Source: Ancylostoma caninum (lineage: Eukaryota; Nematoda; Chromadorea; Rhabditida; Ancylostomatidae). Taken from it: a stretch of 64,000 bases of DNA. Below the pieces are notes generated by a model. It did not search any database, had not been told where the DNA came from, and saw nothing but the letters and a program-made list of their open reading frames with translations. Both the position numbers and the translations under genes were made by a program. The DNA is taken from NCBI GenBank assembly GCA_037903475.1, contig JBAJFG010000590.1, forward strand, positions 620,001 through 684,000, in the 5' to 3' direction. Positions 1-12,394 of this stretch are shown here, in pieces (within the stretch, counting starts at the first letter, position 1; each line of letters opens with the position of its first letter).

Positions 1-350
1 GGCTCATCACTCTGTACGCCGTTGTGTGCCCCAGAACAAGGGACAGAACCCTTGGGACACACGCGGAGGGCAGCAAGGAAGTTTTACCGCTAAGTGCTTT
101 GTTGCTGCTTTTGCAGCCTGGCCAAAGACGACCGGCTCGCGGGCTGCAAATTCGCAAGCCAGCCAGCCAGCCAGGCAGGCACATTTTGTGCACGGGCACG
201 GACAATTTCACTTCTTCTTTAGGGGCAACAGCAAGTGCGTCGTGGCTGAGGGCATTAGCTTACAGTATGCAGAGCTTCTTAGTACACTCGCGAGGCCTCA
301 AAGAGTACATGTTTTCAAGGGGAATATTCGCCGGATAATGAACTCTGAAT
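1..350. other. GC-rich left edge, no supported gene
   Basis: Two overlapping plus-strand frames are open here but neither has a recognisable domain, and the sequence is low-complexity in places (CCAGCCAGCCAGCCAGG around 158-176). The left end is cut by the window, so an exon beginning outside cannot be excluded. I see no splice-site pair or conserved motif that would support one. Confidence 0.3.
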
Positions 351-3075
351 AGGCACTTGAGAATAGAAAGAAAGGGAAGCACGCGGAACGGGGGAGCCGC
401 GTGACAGTTACAAGTAGCGGACGGTGCATGGACTGTGGGCAGGGGCTCCTGCACAGTAGTCAGCTGATCGGGAGTGGATTAAAGAGTACTCCGTAAAAAA
501 GAAACCAGATAATATATCTAATAATATAATTCTAGGAACCGATTCAAGAAAAATCGGATATTCGCAAAAAGACCCCACTTTTCGGAAGTCCGAAAATTCG
601 ATCTTATCTGAATTGACGAGCAGATTTGAATATATCTAGTATATTCTTCAACTCAAGTATCTAGTATTTATTTCAACTTATATTATTATTTATTTACTAG
701 GCCCCCTCTACGCAAGTATAGTAGCAGAATTCCGCTCCGCTCATAATTTTTTTGGTAGTTTTTCGGACGGATACCCGCTCTAGAAGGAGTTTGCGTCTTA
801 TGAGGTCTGTGATCTCCACCTCCACGAACAGTGAGCAAATCGCAGAAACTGCCACCCGATTATTAGTTCTTCCATCCGAATTATTCTCAAAACTAAGTCA
901 AAAACCGATGAAAGAAGCGCGCATAATGTGTTTGTGAAATGGAGTATGAAACAGTACTCACATACCTTAGAAACGGAAGTCAACCTGACTATTTTATGAA
1001 AGAGTAGAAATAGAGCTACATAAATGAAGAAGTATAGGAGAAAAGAGAAAAATGTAAGATGTAGGAAAATTAGAGAAAGTATCAGTATTATTGTGCAGTC
1101 TAGGGCACTAGCTAATCTATGTAGGAAAATCGTGCGTTTTGCCATAATTTTTGCCAATGGAATTGAAAGAGAGTTCTAGCAAATATATGAACCTTGAGAG
1201 ATGAAAAAAAGCTGATTTTTCTATTCGAAATTATTTAGAAGAAGAGCTAATAAGTAGTTTTTCTAATTCTGATAAACGGTAAGTGCTCAGTTAAGTGGAT
1301 CATACATAAGTACATGCATATACGGCTGAAATATTTAGTTTTTCAAAAAGTATATGGTGAGGTGAGTTAGTGATTTCCGCATTTCCACCTGCTCTAAATG
1401 GAGAAATGTTTTTAAATAAGAAAGCCAACCACAACCATGTACTTTTAGAGCATGTTTGTTCTGCATGGCGATGAATGGAAGTGGTCAATGATCATCCTAA
1501 AAATTCTCTATTTGTGGATATTGTGCATGGAATCCAGCACGTTTCCAAAGCACGTAGCGTCTGTTTGAAAAACCTCTTGGGACCATGCGGTCACATTGAA
1601 GACCTGATCGTGATGTCAGTAAAAAATGCGATCGCTAAGCATTGCTGACTTGTTCAAAGAAAAAAAAATCATTTGGCTGCATGTTTTTCTACAGCGAAGG
1701 CCGCTATGAACGTAAACAGAGGAAAGGTGTTCTACAGCACTCTGCGAATTTTCCACGGGGTAGGTATAATGGAAGAACCGCTAGACTGTAAAGTGTCAAC
1801 GTGGTAAGGGAGATCATCTTTGAGCAATTTTTTTCGTTTTCTATAAGTTTTACAGCTGTGTGTTTGTCGAAGGACAGACTTCAAAATGCCGTAAATGAAT
1901 GACTTACATTATTTTCTTAAATATCACATTGATCGATGATGACGGCTACTTCTAAGGTGGAGTGATGGTAAACGCGTGGGAAAGAAAGAAGTGCGCAGAA
2001 GAACTATTCAAAAGGTCGAAAAGCTCCTTGTGAACCTATGCGGTTTCCCACATTCCCTTAAACTTTCTAGTTCAACCCCTCTGGAAATTCTATGTGAGGG
2101 ACTGTAGCATCTTACGTCAGAAGTCGTTTTTCAGTGGTTATATAACATGAGCAAATAAGAGAAGTTCACAGGAGGAACAGAATCACGAAGCGACAACTAG
2201 CAAAGAGAAACTGATTTGAGGAATTTCTAGTGGATAAGTTGATCCAAATCCTAATTCTGCACACATCCGACCGGAACAAGTCAAATTAACCGGTATTGCG
2301 AGCTTTTTGTACCCGACCTTCTTGGTATTTTTTGTTTGGATGGCTAGCCATTGGTATTTTTTTCATTGATCAGTGGTTCATGAATCCCAGCACTGGATTC
2401 TAGGACTGATGCATGAGAAGCAAGTGCAGAAGGCTAACCCCACAAACAGAAGTGAAACCTTTGTTATTTGGCATTTTGACGCTATGATATCAATTTGCTA
2501 CCAGAACACCATAAACATATTTGTTTTATATTAATAGAACTGTCAAAGGATTAGAATGAACATAGTAACCTAATTGAACAACCTAAAGGCAGTCATTGTT
2601 CCTGATGAGTGAAATGGATCAATATCAGTGTTAAAAGCTCCTTATCATACCCTCCCTTCGTCCTTGAATAAGATTTATGTACCCGTCAGTCCTAAGCAAC
2701 TATAATTTTTCATGTAAGTTTTGTGCTGTTTGGTTTGGACCTTCTACGATTTCCATGCGCCCGACTTCTCTCCAGTCTGAACAGTAAAATTTCATAGGCA
2801 GCTCACCCCGTTAAGCTTCCTACACAGCTATCGCGCCTGTTTTTGCATTATTTTGTTCACACGTGCGCTACCCTCGAGCACGCATCATCTGCTGCGTGTG
2901 AATGCGTGCACGACCGGTAGAGCACGCTCATTTTGATATCATATCTTTGTGATACATTCACATTAGCTAATTCCTTTTTAGTAATGTACTACCAAATGTG
3001 TAAGCTTTCTATTTAAGCAATGGGCAAAGTAGTGTTCTCACAAGTTTTTTCCATTAGGTCTTTCAAAATGTGACA
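351..3075. other. AT-rich intergenic DNA
   Basis: No frame longer than about 120 codons and no recognisable protein motif on either strand. The segment at about 540-600 carries TTCG/CGAA-rich palindromic bases (for example TTCGGAAGTCCGAAAATTCG) that resemble those at 57.05-57.17 kb. Otherwise I see nothing. Confidence 0.4.
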
Positions 3076-3544
3076 GCTTAAAGGCAGCAGGAGCTGAAAT
3101 CCTCGACTCCGAGCTGAGCTGTGGGTGATGAAGTACAGACTCAGCACATCATAAGTGTGAAACGAACACAGACAATGATGGCTTACCTGCAGAGAAAATG
3201 GAACATTCGTCGCGAGCACGCCGTGTTCGCGCGCGGACGAGTTTTCCCCAGCGCGAAAGCCATTGTGGCGCGTGGTTTTGGCCGAGTCCCGCCATGAAAC
3301 CCTGTGAATTGAATGCATTTCGTTTTCCCTTTGCGCCAAACCACGCACCGCAATGGCTTTTCGCGCCGGGAAAACTCGTCCGCGCACGAACACGGCCAGG
3401 CGTGTTCGTGATGAATGTACCATTTCCTCTGCAGGTAAGCCATCATTGTCTGTGTTCGTTTCGCATTTATGATGTGCTGAGTCTGTACTTCACCACCCGC
3501 AGCTCAGCTCAGAGTCGAGAATTTTAGCTCCTGCTGCCTTTAAG
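3076..3544. repeat. Foldback (long-inverted-repeat) element, complete copy
   Basis: Two arms of about 210 bases (about 3076-3290 and 3335-3544) are inverted copies with only scattered mismatches, separated by a loop of about 45 bases. The ends read GCTTAAAGGCAGCAGGAGCT and its complement. The arms are GC-rich and keep reading frames open in several registers, so the overlapping 87-136-codon frames here are an artefact of the palindrome. A second, half copy lies at 16,003-16,280. The structure suits a non-autonomous foldback DNA transposon; no transposase is encoded. The target duplication is not clear. Confidence 0.8.
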
Positions 3545-5486
3545 CAACGAAATGGCCAATCAATGTGCTACAAACATGTAAGAAATTACCAAGAAGTCCG
3601 ACCGAAACGACAGTTCTCACTAAAAAAAGTAGCGTTCTATATGGAACGGAAAGATTGTTTCCACGTGGAACCTAGTGCTCGATCGGTCGTGCACGCGGTC
3701 CCACGTGTTAAAGGTGACGTCCGAAAAAATTTTATCGTTTGAGTGGGTCCTGCCACGGAAGCGCAACGTTGCAATTGCATCAACAGGTGGTCATGCCTGA
3801 AGTTTTTTGGGGTGCACGCTGCTCTCCGACCCGACCAATTAACGCAACCGCAGGTGTTTCCCTCACGTAATCGCAGTGGTCGGGATAAACCAACGGCGCG
3901 AATCGTCACCTCCCTTGGCAATGACGTCTCGTCACAGCGTGCCAGAAGAGCACAACCAGCCGCCTCTTACACAACAATCTATCACAGACCTCTCTGCAAA
4001 ACGTTTCAGAACGCAGGTCAACACGCAGCTACGGTAGGTGTTCTGGAAGTGCAAGATGGCGAAATATACCAAGAATAGCCATGAGGGCTGTCTCAATTAG
4101 ATAGATGTGAAGTTCAGTGATATGTTGTCCTCGACTCGCACTTTGTGCGACAAGAGCGCGCGGTGCGGCGTCACTGGTGGAGGGCGCGAGCGAGCTGAGA
4201 GACAAGAAAACACAGTGGAACGGAAAGTGCAGTAGAGCCGTAAATTCAAGAAAGCAAAAACATGGAGGGCGATATAAGATGGCCCAGAAGTGCGTGCGCC
4301 CTTTGCAATCCCGTTCATCCACCGAAAAACATGTGTCAGTCGACGCCGATTTGCAGAATATGCACATTGATGTACGCGGAAACTAGAGGACATACTGTGA
4401 ACACTACTGTTGTGTGCGCGTACATGTTTATGTGTTACCGCCGAAGTGTGCCAAAGCATATCGGCGATAGTTCGGAACATGGGAAAGGGGGCAAACCTAC
4501 CCCAACAACAGCTTCTCCAGGCACCGCACGACGGTACACACCGAAGATTCCGCATCAGAATTTGAAGTCGTTGTGTTACATAGTCACCTCGTGAACACCC
4601 TTCACAGAAAGATTATGGAGGCTCGAGAAATCAAGGGGTATTAGCCGGAACTCAACAACAGGGAGGTGCTCACTGAGGCACTAAAACTAATTGCTTGACT
4701 GCAGTCGCTTTAATATCTTAGGAGTGTTGTGTACAATTGTACTGTCTTTAGATAACATCAGATACTATGCATACTTGTTACACATTCACAACTGCTCCTC
4801 TTTCCATCGTAGTCGACCGGTCATAGACGTTAACAATTGTTAAATGTATTACATTGCGTATTGTACTGTATGTATTAATAGGTCTGCGGAAGGCGCTAAG
4901 CGCCGAAAGCTTACTGGAACAAGTACTAACTCAGAAGCTCTCATCGAACACTGGTGAAGACGATGAAAGAAGGTATCACTTATTTTACGTTTCAGACGGT
5001 TTCTCAGTTACTCTTGGCTGCATGTCTGTCATTCCGATACCATCTAGTGTAACGTCGAATTGTTATTCCGTCTGCCAATGCCGCAACACTTTTTGAGATG
5101 AAGATGATATTCCAGGCCAAAGCTCGGATTTTAGGCAATCTCATGCCTATATGTTCTCAACTTTTTCTCAACCCGTATTCGACGACGACTCCTGAGCTTC
5201 ATGTTTCTTAACGCTGTTTTGCAAGAATTTAATCGACAACTGCACGTCCCATGTACTTCTGTTTTTCCCGAACAAAATTTACGACTTCCTGCACCCTTTT
5301 GAGATCTGGGGATGTACCAAAGATCCAACTTGTCCTCATCGTGAAGGTGCCCCCCCCCCCAAGGCCGCTACCGTAAGTGACGATGGGTTGAGACACGTCT
5401 CAGGTTATCGTACCTATGACTTGAGACCAGCATTCATGGAAATCATCGTAGAAATTACGTATTCCGGAATTTCCAAATTAGTACTC
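3545..5486. other. Intergenic, several overlapping unsupported frames
   Basis: Frames of 80-152 codons overlap on both strands between 3.64 and 4.56 kb, none with a recognisable domain, signal peptide or splice pattern. A CpG-rich stretch (about 3.65-4.25 kb) probably keeps them open by composition. A run of 11 C lies near 5350. The 152-codon minus frame (4097-4555) is Cys/Arg/Ser-rich and looks compositional. Confidence 0.35.
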
Positions 5487-6262
5487 ACCCAAATCTTCGT
5501 GTCGGAGGTCTACCAGTATTCCTGCGTATTAGGGGACATAGAACTCGTTTCCGATGATGAAATAGAGCGAAAGGCGCGAGAAATCCGCGAAAACGAGGTG
5601 CTGCATTTTGCGCTTGGTTACGCGCCCTTTGATGTAGATGGGTCCCGCCACGAGGAAGTCCTGCGCGCATTGGTAAGTGACGGAGCCTGTAGGGGCTTAC
5701 GTGAACAGTCACCAAAACGTCGCTGGCATCTGCATCCACTGCAACACCTTCGCAGGCGGGTAGCAATTTCTGGTGTTTACGCGCTGTTATAATTCTCTGG
5801 CATTCGACTACATTGTTAATGACTTATTTCAGACGTGAAAATTTCTGTGAGAGCTGCCTTTGAGGGCAGTACCCGTCGAAATCCTCGCCTTCGAGTTGAA
5901 CCGTCACAAGTGACGCACATTCTCAGCACATTACAAATATTCAACTAACATAAATAATCATGAGTTACCTGAGAAGAAGTTCAAATCCGGTGTCACAAAC
6001 ACAACTCTGCCTACCTAACAACACGGCTACCTTACATGCGAAAGGGCACACAGGCCGCGGTCGCCTGTACAAGCGCGTATGATTTCCGCGTGGCGGAACC
6101 CACTAGTGTCAAATGGAGCATGCTTAGTCGCACGGAAAATTTCACTCCAGTTTCGTGAATTTCATGTGTGTTTCGCGCTATTTCACTGTTGGATATGAGT
6201 TCTGGATCCCTCAATACCCAAAAATCTAGCAAAATCTCAGACGCGAAGATTTGAGCAGGAGC
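5487..6262. repeat. Diverged inverted-repeat element with nested insert
   Basis: The left arm (about 5487-5720) and right arm (about 6029-6262) are inverted copies at perhaps 70% identity. The frame read left-to-right in the left arm and right-to-left in the right arm gives matching peptides (VLGDIELVSDDEIE against VLRDPELISNSEIA). The right end, read inward, is AAGGCAGCTCCTGCTCAAAT, which resembles the ends of the 3.1-kb foldback element. The 134-codon plus frame at 5388-5792 is therefore part of the repeat arm and not an independent gene. Confidence 0.65.
5858..5950 (+). repeat. Terminal fragment of the foldback family, inside the 5.5-6.3 kb repeat
   Basis: The stretch from TTTGAGGGCAGTAC through GAAATCCTCG and on to CTCAGCACAT lines up base for base, with mismatches, with the first ~85 bases of the foldback element at 3078. 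It sits in the spacer between the arms of the 5.5-6.3 kb inverted repeat, so it is either a nested insertion or a remnant of an ancestral longer arm. Confidence 0.5.
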
Positions 6263-6582
6263 TGCCTTGAAAACACCTGGCTTTGCGTTCCAAAATAAAA
6301 TAAGGTCGCGAATTCGTTGGGAAATCAGGTCCTATTGAAGTGCCAAGCAAGTTCGTGCCGTTTCTTACCAGTAGCTTACTTTTCCTTTACTCGCTAATAA
6401 TTTCTTTTCACTACTACGCTGTGAAATGAAATCGTGGATAGCCTAGTGAAATCTGCCGAAAACCCTTCAGTGTTTGTAATAATGTTTATTATTTCTAAGC
6501 CTACCTTTAGGCTAGTATTTATAGCTCAACAATGCTAAAGTGCAATTCTGTGCTCCCATGTCCAACTGTCTTCGAACCTCGG

Positions 6583-7415
6583 CATCGTGGCAGATTCTGA
6601 TGTGTTATGTTGTAAGCCACGCACGAGTTCGTGAGAAAATTCACTTCATTGGCTGACATTTCGGCGTCTTCGCCCTCGCCAGAGCCTGAAAGAGCCAAGC
6701 GAATTCGTGAGATTATTCGGACAAACCCCTCCTCAATCATGCATTGAGATCAAAGCTATGCATAGAAACCCTAGCTAGATAGCTCTCTTCATGCCTCTCG
6801 TTCCTCCTCATTCCATGGCCAGGCCACTGTGCATCAAAGTAAAAGAACAGCTTGAGGGGAAATGAAGTTTTCAGAAAATCAGAAACTTTCTCTGCCACTC
6901 TAGGTCATCACTGGGCACACGCCCGCAACAGCGTTATTTCGAAGCACAGGCACAATCCTTGCCTGTGAAACTGAAATGTCTGCATTGAAAACTCTCGAAA
7001 AGTCTTGGACGCACAACAGAACCTCAAAAATGAGTAGCAGAGAGTAGTGATCCACCATCACCAGTGAACTGCTCCCATGTCTCGGATTATGTGACATCTA
7101 TCTTGAGATATGACTTCTGACTTCTGGCAGAAAACCTCACCCCATACTGCTACAATGTTCCAACATGTTCGGTCGTCGCACAAACACCACTTAGCCTTTG
7201 GGCTTACGAGGAGGTTAATCGTCGGTATCACTGGTATGAGCTGGTGCATAGCGTTGATCTCGATGTATGATTGAGGAGGGATTTGTCCGAATATTCTCAC
7301 GAATTGGCTTAACTCTTCCAGGCTCTGGCGAAAGCGAAGACGCCGAAACATAAGATAATAAAGTGTATTTGATAACAACCTCGTGGCAAGCTTACAACAT
7401 AACATACTAGAATCT
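6583..7415. repeat. Inverted-repeat element with ~480-base spacer
   Basis: Bases 6583-6768 match the reverse complement of 7250-7415. Shared landmarks in order are GGCAGATTCT, GTTATGTTGTAAGC, TTTCGGCGTCTTCGC, CGCCAGAGCCTG, TATTCGGACAAA and CCCTCCTCAATCAT. The minus frames over both arms are consequences of the repeat. No transposase is seen in the spacer. It is a second inverted-repeat family, unrelated in sequence to the foldback at 3.1 kb. Confidence 0.7.
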
Positions 7416-8120
7416 GTCACCAATTCTTTGTAATATTATGTACTTCGCAATAATTCGAGAAATGGGTTTTGAGTAGTGAGAGAATGCCTTCTAAAGTTTT
7501 TGATAACGGCTTTGAGCAACATTGCACATGTAGTGAACGTGAATTTAACAGAATTCTTGTTCTATACATAACAATACTTGATTTTTGGCCAGCAATGAAA
7601 CAAGTTTAACAGATTTCTCTACCCTTGAATCGCTACGTTCCTAGGAAAATGACTACTGTAATCCGTTATGATGTGTACAAAGGTTTGCGCAATATGTATA
7701 TGTGTGCATCATATGGATGCATAAAAATATTTGCCCCCATAAAATAGAATATTGTGTAAATGCTCTTGAATATCCGTACAATTTGTTTTATTACAACGAG
7801 ACACATAAGAGATGAATAGTACTGTTGGATTCTTCATCAATTCTGGGCCCTTTATTGGAGTGGATTCGAACGTGTTTCTAAGAGGTTTTTCCCCACGTTA
7901 ATCCGTCACACTACTCGAAAAATATTCGTTACGCGTTAGTGTGTTGAATTGATGTGTTGTAACGAACATTTTGTGTGTGCACCTTGCAGTGCTCTAATGG
8001 ACTACAAAGAATACATTGTTTATGTAGACATCGATAGAACAGTATCTAACTTTGAATGCAGTCTGCTACCTCTTGCTCATGTTCGAGCTTTCAGCAGATC
8101 ACGAATCTTGTCGACACGCT
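7416..8120. other. Intergenic, nothing recognised
   Basis: AT-rich DNA with no open frame of note, no splice-site pairing and no motif on either strand. Confidence 0.35.
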
Positions 8121-8288
8121 GAATCCAGCGGTATACATAAAATGTTACGAAGCGGTCTTCACACCCGTTTTGCAAGCGTTTTTTTTTGGCAAGGGATCTG
8201 GAACAGTTTGCCGACCGAGTTGACACGTGAAGACCGGCGAACGAGTCACGAACATTTGCAGTCAGCAAGCTTTCCATTGAAAAATTAA
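8121..8288 (+). pseudogene. Possible 3'-end fragment of a CR1-like LINE
   Basis: The plus frame ends ...FFWQGIWNSLPTELTRED..., and a WNSLP motif shortly before the C terminus is typical of CR1/Jockey-type reverse-transcriptase proteins (compare WLQKLPNEVLSS in the LINE at 29.5 kb). The frame stops at 8288. Only this C-terminal piece is readable and no upstream RT motif was found within 1 kb, so it is a truncated or decayed copy. Confidence is limited because the match is one short motif. Confidence 0.35.
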
Positions 8289-9062
8289 ATCCTTAAATAG
8301 AAGCGGATCAAATGAGCATAATCCACTTGGTAAAGGCTATAAGATAATTGCTTTGTCCTTTTCATTTCGATTGAAAGTTTATTAAAGACTTTGAATCCGA
8401 GAAACTGCAAAACGTCATCCTTTCTAGGAAACAGCATGGGAACATTTCGATTCCCATCAAAGTGCAATTTTTCCCTTCGGAATTAATAAGCTACTGAAAC
8501 ACGTAATCTTTGATGATTACTGACGTTCTCCAAAACGAAACAACATCTTTATTTTCTCCAAAGTTCCCTACTTAGGGCATTAAGAATTTTATATTGACAC
8601 CACTAAGTGAATAAATAAATTGAATAAGCGAACGATTCATAATATATAACATAATATAATAATAAATAACGTCTGACTTCACTTGAAACTCAGAAGTTGT
8701 AGATAGTGAGGGAACCGATTTTGGTGCTGAAGGCTGTTTATACTCTATCAGTTTCCATTTTGGAAATCACAACTTTTTTGTATGTGAACTGTTCGATGCT
8801 CTGTTGATACTGATTTTTTGCAGATATTTGAATCGTAGTCGGAACAATTTTCATAGAAGTTTATGAGCGACAAGGGACACATGGGGGGGATTGTGTCTAT
8901 CTTAGTAACAACGAGTGACATCTCTCTGCGAAATTGAATGTTCCAGTATGATGGAGTGTGAAATTTTGGAGCACATGGTGGTTCAGTTGTCGGAAGGTGC
9001 CAGTTTAGTGCTCATAAATGGTTAGAAAAGCTGGCATTGTCTCAATGTTCAAGGATCAGATC
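8289..9062. other. Intergenic, nothing recognised
   Basis: Low-complexity AT stretches (for example AATAAATAAATTGAATAAG near 8608) of the sort found at LINE 3' ends, but no coding support. Confidence 0.3.
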
Positions 9063-9133
9063 GACCAAGTGGATATTTGTTTCTTTTGAAGTGGATCACC
9101 CCCACTTCAATAGAAACAAACATCCACTTGGTC
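9063..9133. ncRNA. Compact 32-bp hairpin, precursor-miRNA-like or micro-MITE
   Basis: Arms 9063-9094 and 9102-9133 pair at 30 of 32 positions around a 7-base loop (ATCACCC). The two mismatches lie at arm positions 13 and 23. The stem starts GACCAAGTGG and ends CCACTTGGTC. The size and loop are within the range of an animal pre-miRNA, and spaced mismatches are common in these, but the same shape could be a tiny MITE or siRNA-forming inverted repeat. Neither strand encodes protein. Confidence 0.35.
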
Positions 9134-11399
9134 CGAAGAAGTTTCCCGGTATTCCTACATTCATGGTGTATTCATCATCATTGTGCATAACACTCAGATT
9201 ACTAAGTTAATTCTGCCTGGGTCATTCAAGGACTGGTCATGCGTATGCGAACTGTTTCAGAATGGTTGATAAGATTCAACGAATATTTTGCTTTGATTCT
9301 TCGTCACCTGCTCAAAGAGTACAGCATCTGATCTGACCTTAGGTCGATATCGTTCTGTGCACATTTGCAGATCCCCAAATAATTATCATGTTGCAGGCTC
9401 CACGACCCTGTGACCGGTCACCTCAGAAGGTCGCAGTTTCAGTTGCCATCTTAACGACGATTATGGCCTACTAGGCAGCCAACGTGACGAGACTGTATAT
9501 GGTGAGATAGCGTAGAGTCCTCCGCGTCCCCATGAGGCAACGAAGATATTGTAAGACTACTTCGCGTAGGTTTGTTGAAGCGACGCGAGGCTATTATAGA
9601 TCTTTACTTTTTTTGAGGTGATCTACCAATACTGGTACTGTTTCTCACATCACAGTTGTTTTCAACATTAAACAAAAAAGTGCTGAATGAATGCAGTGCG
9701 TTTGTGTCCATTCAGTATACATGTGTATGCATAACACATCAAATATCTTCTATATTTGAGGAAGATACTACAGTTCTATTTACGTGCGTGAATGATTGCA
9801 GCTGCAGCAGTCTTGGATGTATCGTGAATATGACCTTTCCACTAAAAGTACAGGCAGCTTTTGAGATGTAATCCTTGGAAAGTAAAGTGGTGTTTGCAGC
9901 CAATCTATTACGAAAATGACTCTCAAAATAACCAAAGCCGTGAAGTACTATTATAGGGGTGTGCATCTTTGTGAATCTTTCAAGCTTTCATAAAGGCATA
10001 GGAAGAAGATGAAGAGATTCCCTGAAAAGTCGCTTTACTGAGTTTTTCTAGTCCTAGAAAGGACTCACATGCTGACCGTAGTCGTTTGGAATTTTCTATC
10101 CAGAATAATTGCAAATTTCAGCAGCGACTACCGGATGCCACGTCTTTTCCTGAGAAGTGGATTCTCCGGATGTCTCTTCGGAAGGGGATATTAAAACAAT
10201 CGTCAGCAAATTGATCCATGAGGTCAATTTAGAAAATGATCCAGTCTTCTTCAATGATGTTGTTGTGTCAAGCAGGTAGTTGTGGGAAGTGTTACTGACA
10301 AAAAGGCGAACAACAATCGTGTGATTCCTTGAACTGGTGACCCGTTTTCTGTTGTTGCGGAGCAATTGTTGTGACCCTATTACAATGATGTGGTTCCGTT
10401 TTCGGAAAACTTCGGAGACGCGTACATGGGTCGTGCACAATTCTGCTGTGTCACTGCCGTCACTGCGACAAGGTTCCACAAGTCTGTACTAACAGAAAAA
10501 CCACTGAATATGAAGCGCCGGTTGTTTTTTACATTGACCTTGCTTTCATTGCTTTCAGTTTCTAGCAGTTCCACAGTGGGGGACTTACGGGAGAGTTTTC
10601 TTGAGCTCTAGGCTCTTTTTACTTGTTTATCGCACAAACAGATGTGCTGAAGCGTGAGACTTTATCCATAATAGGAACACGAGTAGGTATATTGAAGGGT
10701 TTTCACAAGTAGGAGACAATTCCCATATTTTGTATCAGCTTTGAAAATAGAGAATCCCATCAAAGCTCCCCTTATCATGAAGTGGAAAAACCGTAAGAAC
10801 GAGAACAACATTTGCGCTGGCTATTGTGCGCCGATAGTTTTTGCGGTTCACCAGTTTACCGCGAGAATGGCGGTGGAATTTTGCTCTTTCAGAACCGTTC
10901 GCGAATTCCGCATAACTTCCTGGTAATTTCTCTGGAAATTTAGCATTTTTTTACTGAAATTTTGAGTGAAACCTGTTCATAGTCCTGTACACATCTCTCC
11001 AGATTGCTTGCAAAGTTCGATTGGAAAACTTCGGTGGAGAGTTAGAGTTTCTATCCCTATCCAAGATCATAGTAGTGGAAATCTGCTTGCGCACCCTACG
11101 TTGGTTTATTCTGGATGAGCAAATCGGGAATTAACAGAACAAAGCATGGGCTTGTACCGTAATACCCTCCCAAAGTAAGACTATGTATGGCACGCTACCA
11201 GACCCTAAAAAATATGAACCACTCCGGATTATCAGGTTACCTACGGTATGGTCTGAGACTTCCAAGGAGTACTCTCTGTGCATACTGTGTATATATCTAA
11301 CTGCTCAACCTAATATAGTGTTTTAGCTTAGAGAGTGCTTCCGTGATTTTGTCTGCAACTACAGCTGTGGCGACTGTGGTGTCCGCCAGCTGATCACTG
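9134..11399. other. Intergenic, no supported gene
   Basis: A 127-codon minus frame (10,096-10,479) overlaps short plus frames on the other strand without recognisable domains. A short plus frame from ATG 10,510 encodes a hydrophobic leader (MKRRLFFTLTLLSLLSV) but stops after 33 residues without a splice donor in a useful place. GTGACCGGTCAC near 9411 is a 12-base palindrome. Confidence 0.3.
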
Positions 11400-11681
11400 G
11401 TGCGATCGATGGGAGGACGTAAACGGCCTAAGGATGCTAATAAGAAATTTCACGAAGTGGCAGCTGGAAAACAAGATTCAGGAATCACGCCATATGCATA
11501 TCAGATCATGGAGGAAGCGGTAAAGGTTAGAAAGATTTGGCTGATTAGCCAGCCGCTACCACCCATGTTTGCAGGCAACGTTCCAAATGCACTTCTTGAA
11601 CTAGCAAACTATATTTACCTACGGTGCAAAGGGCGCTGTTGTCGTCTTTCTGCCAATGAAGTAAGGCGTATTCAGCTTTGA
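11400..11681 (+). CDS. Unrecognised frame, possible exon
   Basis: An open plus frame of 93 codons with a Lys/Arg-rich start (GGRKRPKDANKKF) and a plausible internal donor (AAG|GTTAGA at about 11,527). I do not recognise it. It ends exactly where the 11.68-kb MITE begins, so its last codons and stop may be supplied by the MITE. No signal peptide or membrane segment. It could equally be random. Confidence 0.2.
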   Translation: MRSMGGRKRPKDANKKFHEVAAGKQDSGITPYAYQIMEEAVKVRKIWLISQPLPPMFAGNVPNALLELANYIYLRCKGRCCRLSANEVRRIQL

Positions 11682-11889
11682 AGGCAGTGTTTCACCTGAT
11701 TCTCAGTTTTGGGGTGTCGGCAAAGGCTAAACTACTCGACGCGCGGAGTTCAACGATAGTTCAATGATTTCTAGTAAAACTGTCTGGGAACCCGTTCTTG
11801 AGGGACCAATCCAATTTCACGCAGACGAGTTCCGAGGATTCGGTCAAATTCTCGGGTTGGTGTATCTGAGGTAAGACACTGCCTTTAAA
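11680..11889. repeat. Small MITE with AAGGCAGTGT termini
   Basis: The left end (GAAGGCAGTGTTTCACCTGA, then TTCTCAG) and the right end (CTGAGGTAAGACACTGCCTT) are imperfect inverted repeats of about 27 bases, 155 bases apart. The AAGGCAG terminus recalls the TTAAAGGCAGC ends of the foldback elements at 3.1, 5.5 and 16.0 kb. No coding capacity. Confidence 0.6.
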
Positions 11890-12394
11890 TATCATCTGGC
11901 ACTCGATATCACAGTGCTACACACTGTGGTAAACGGTGAAGGAATGTACCGTAACCATCAAGTGTTTTCGACCGGAAACGCTCTTTGTTGCGACTTCCGT
12001 GCCGAAACTGGTGACAGACTTTGTGCAGAATTCGTGTATACGAATAGGACACATTTCGCGCGAGTACACGAGCACTGGCAGGCTGAGTTTGTAAAGTTCG
12101 TTGCCGTCGTCTTCTGCAGAATGAGTGCGATGATGATGACAACGTTGGTGACGACGCTGTAGCAGGCAGACGGCGCTGGCAGCCCGCCACCGTAACCACA
12201 ACAGCTCGTCCGCGAAGTGTACGCGGACTCGAAAACAAAAATACAAAAGTGCTTGCTGGGGACGTTCATCAAATGAATCCATGGGAAAGCAGTCAAACAG
12301 GAAAACGAGCACTTTGACTGCACGCGGGCGGGGGCCGCGTTCCGGTCTGTGGAGCCAATCTGTTCCACGAAATCTGCACGCCTTGTTTCCACTC

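Noticed and set aside
3013..3527. Several 87-136-codon frames on both strands
   Set aside because: All arise from the arms of the foldback element; the same frames reappear in the half copy at 16 kb.
4097..4555. 152-codon minus frame
   Set aside because: No domain, Cys/Ser/Arg-rich compositional bias, overlaps other open frames.
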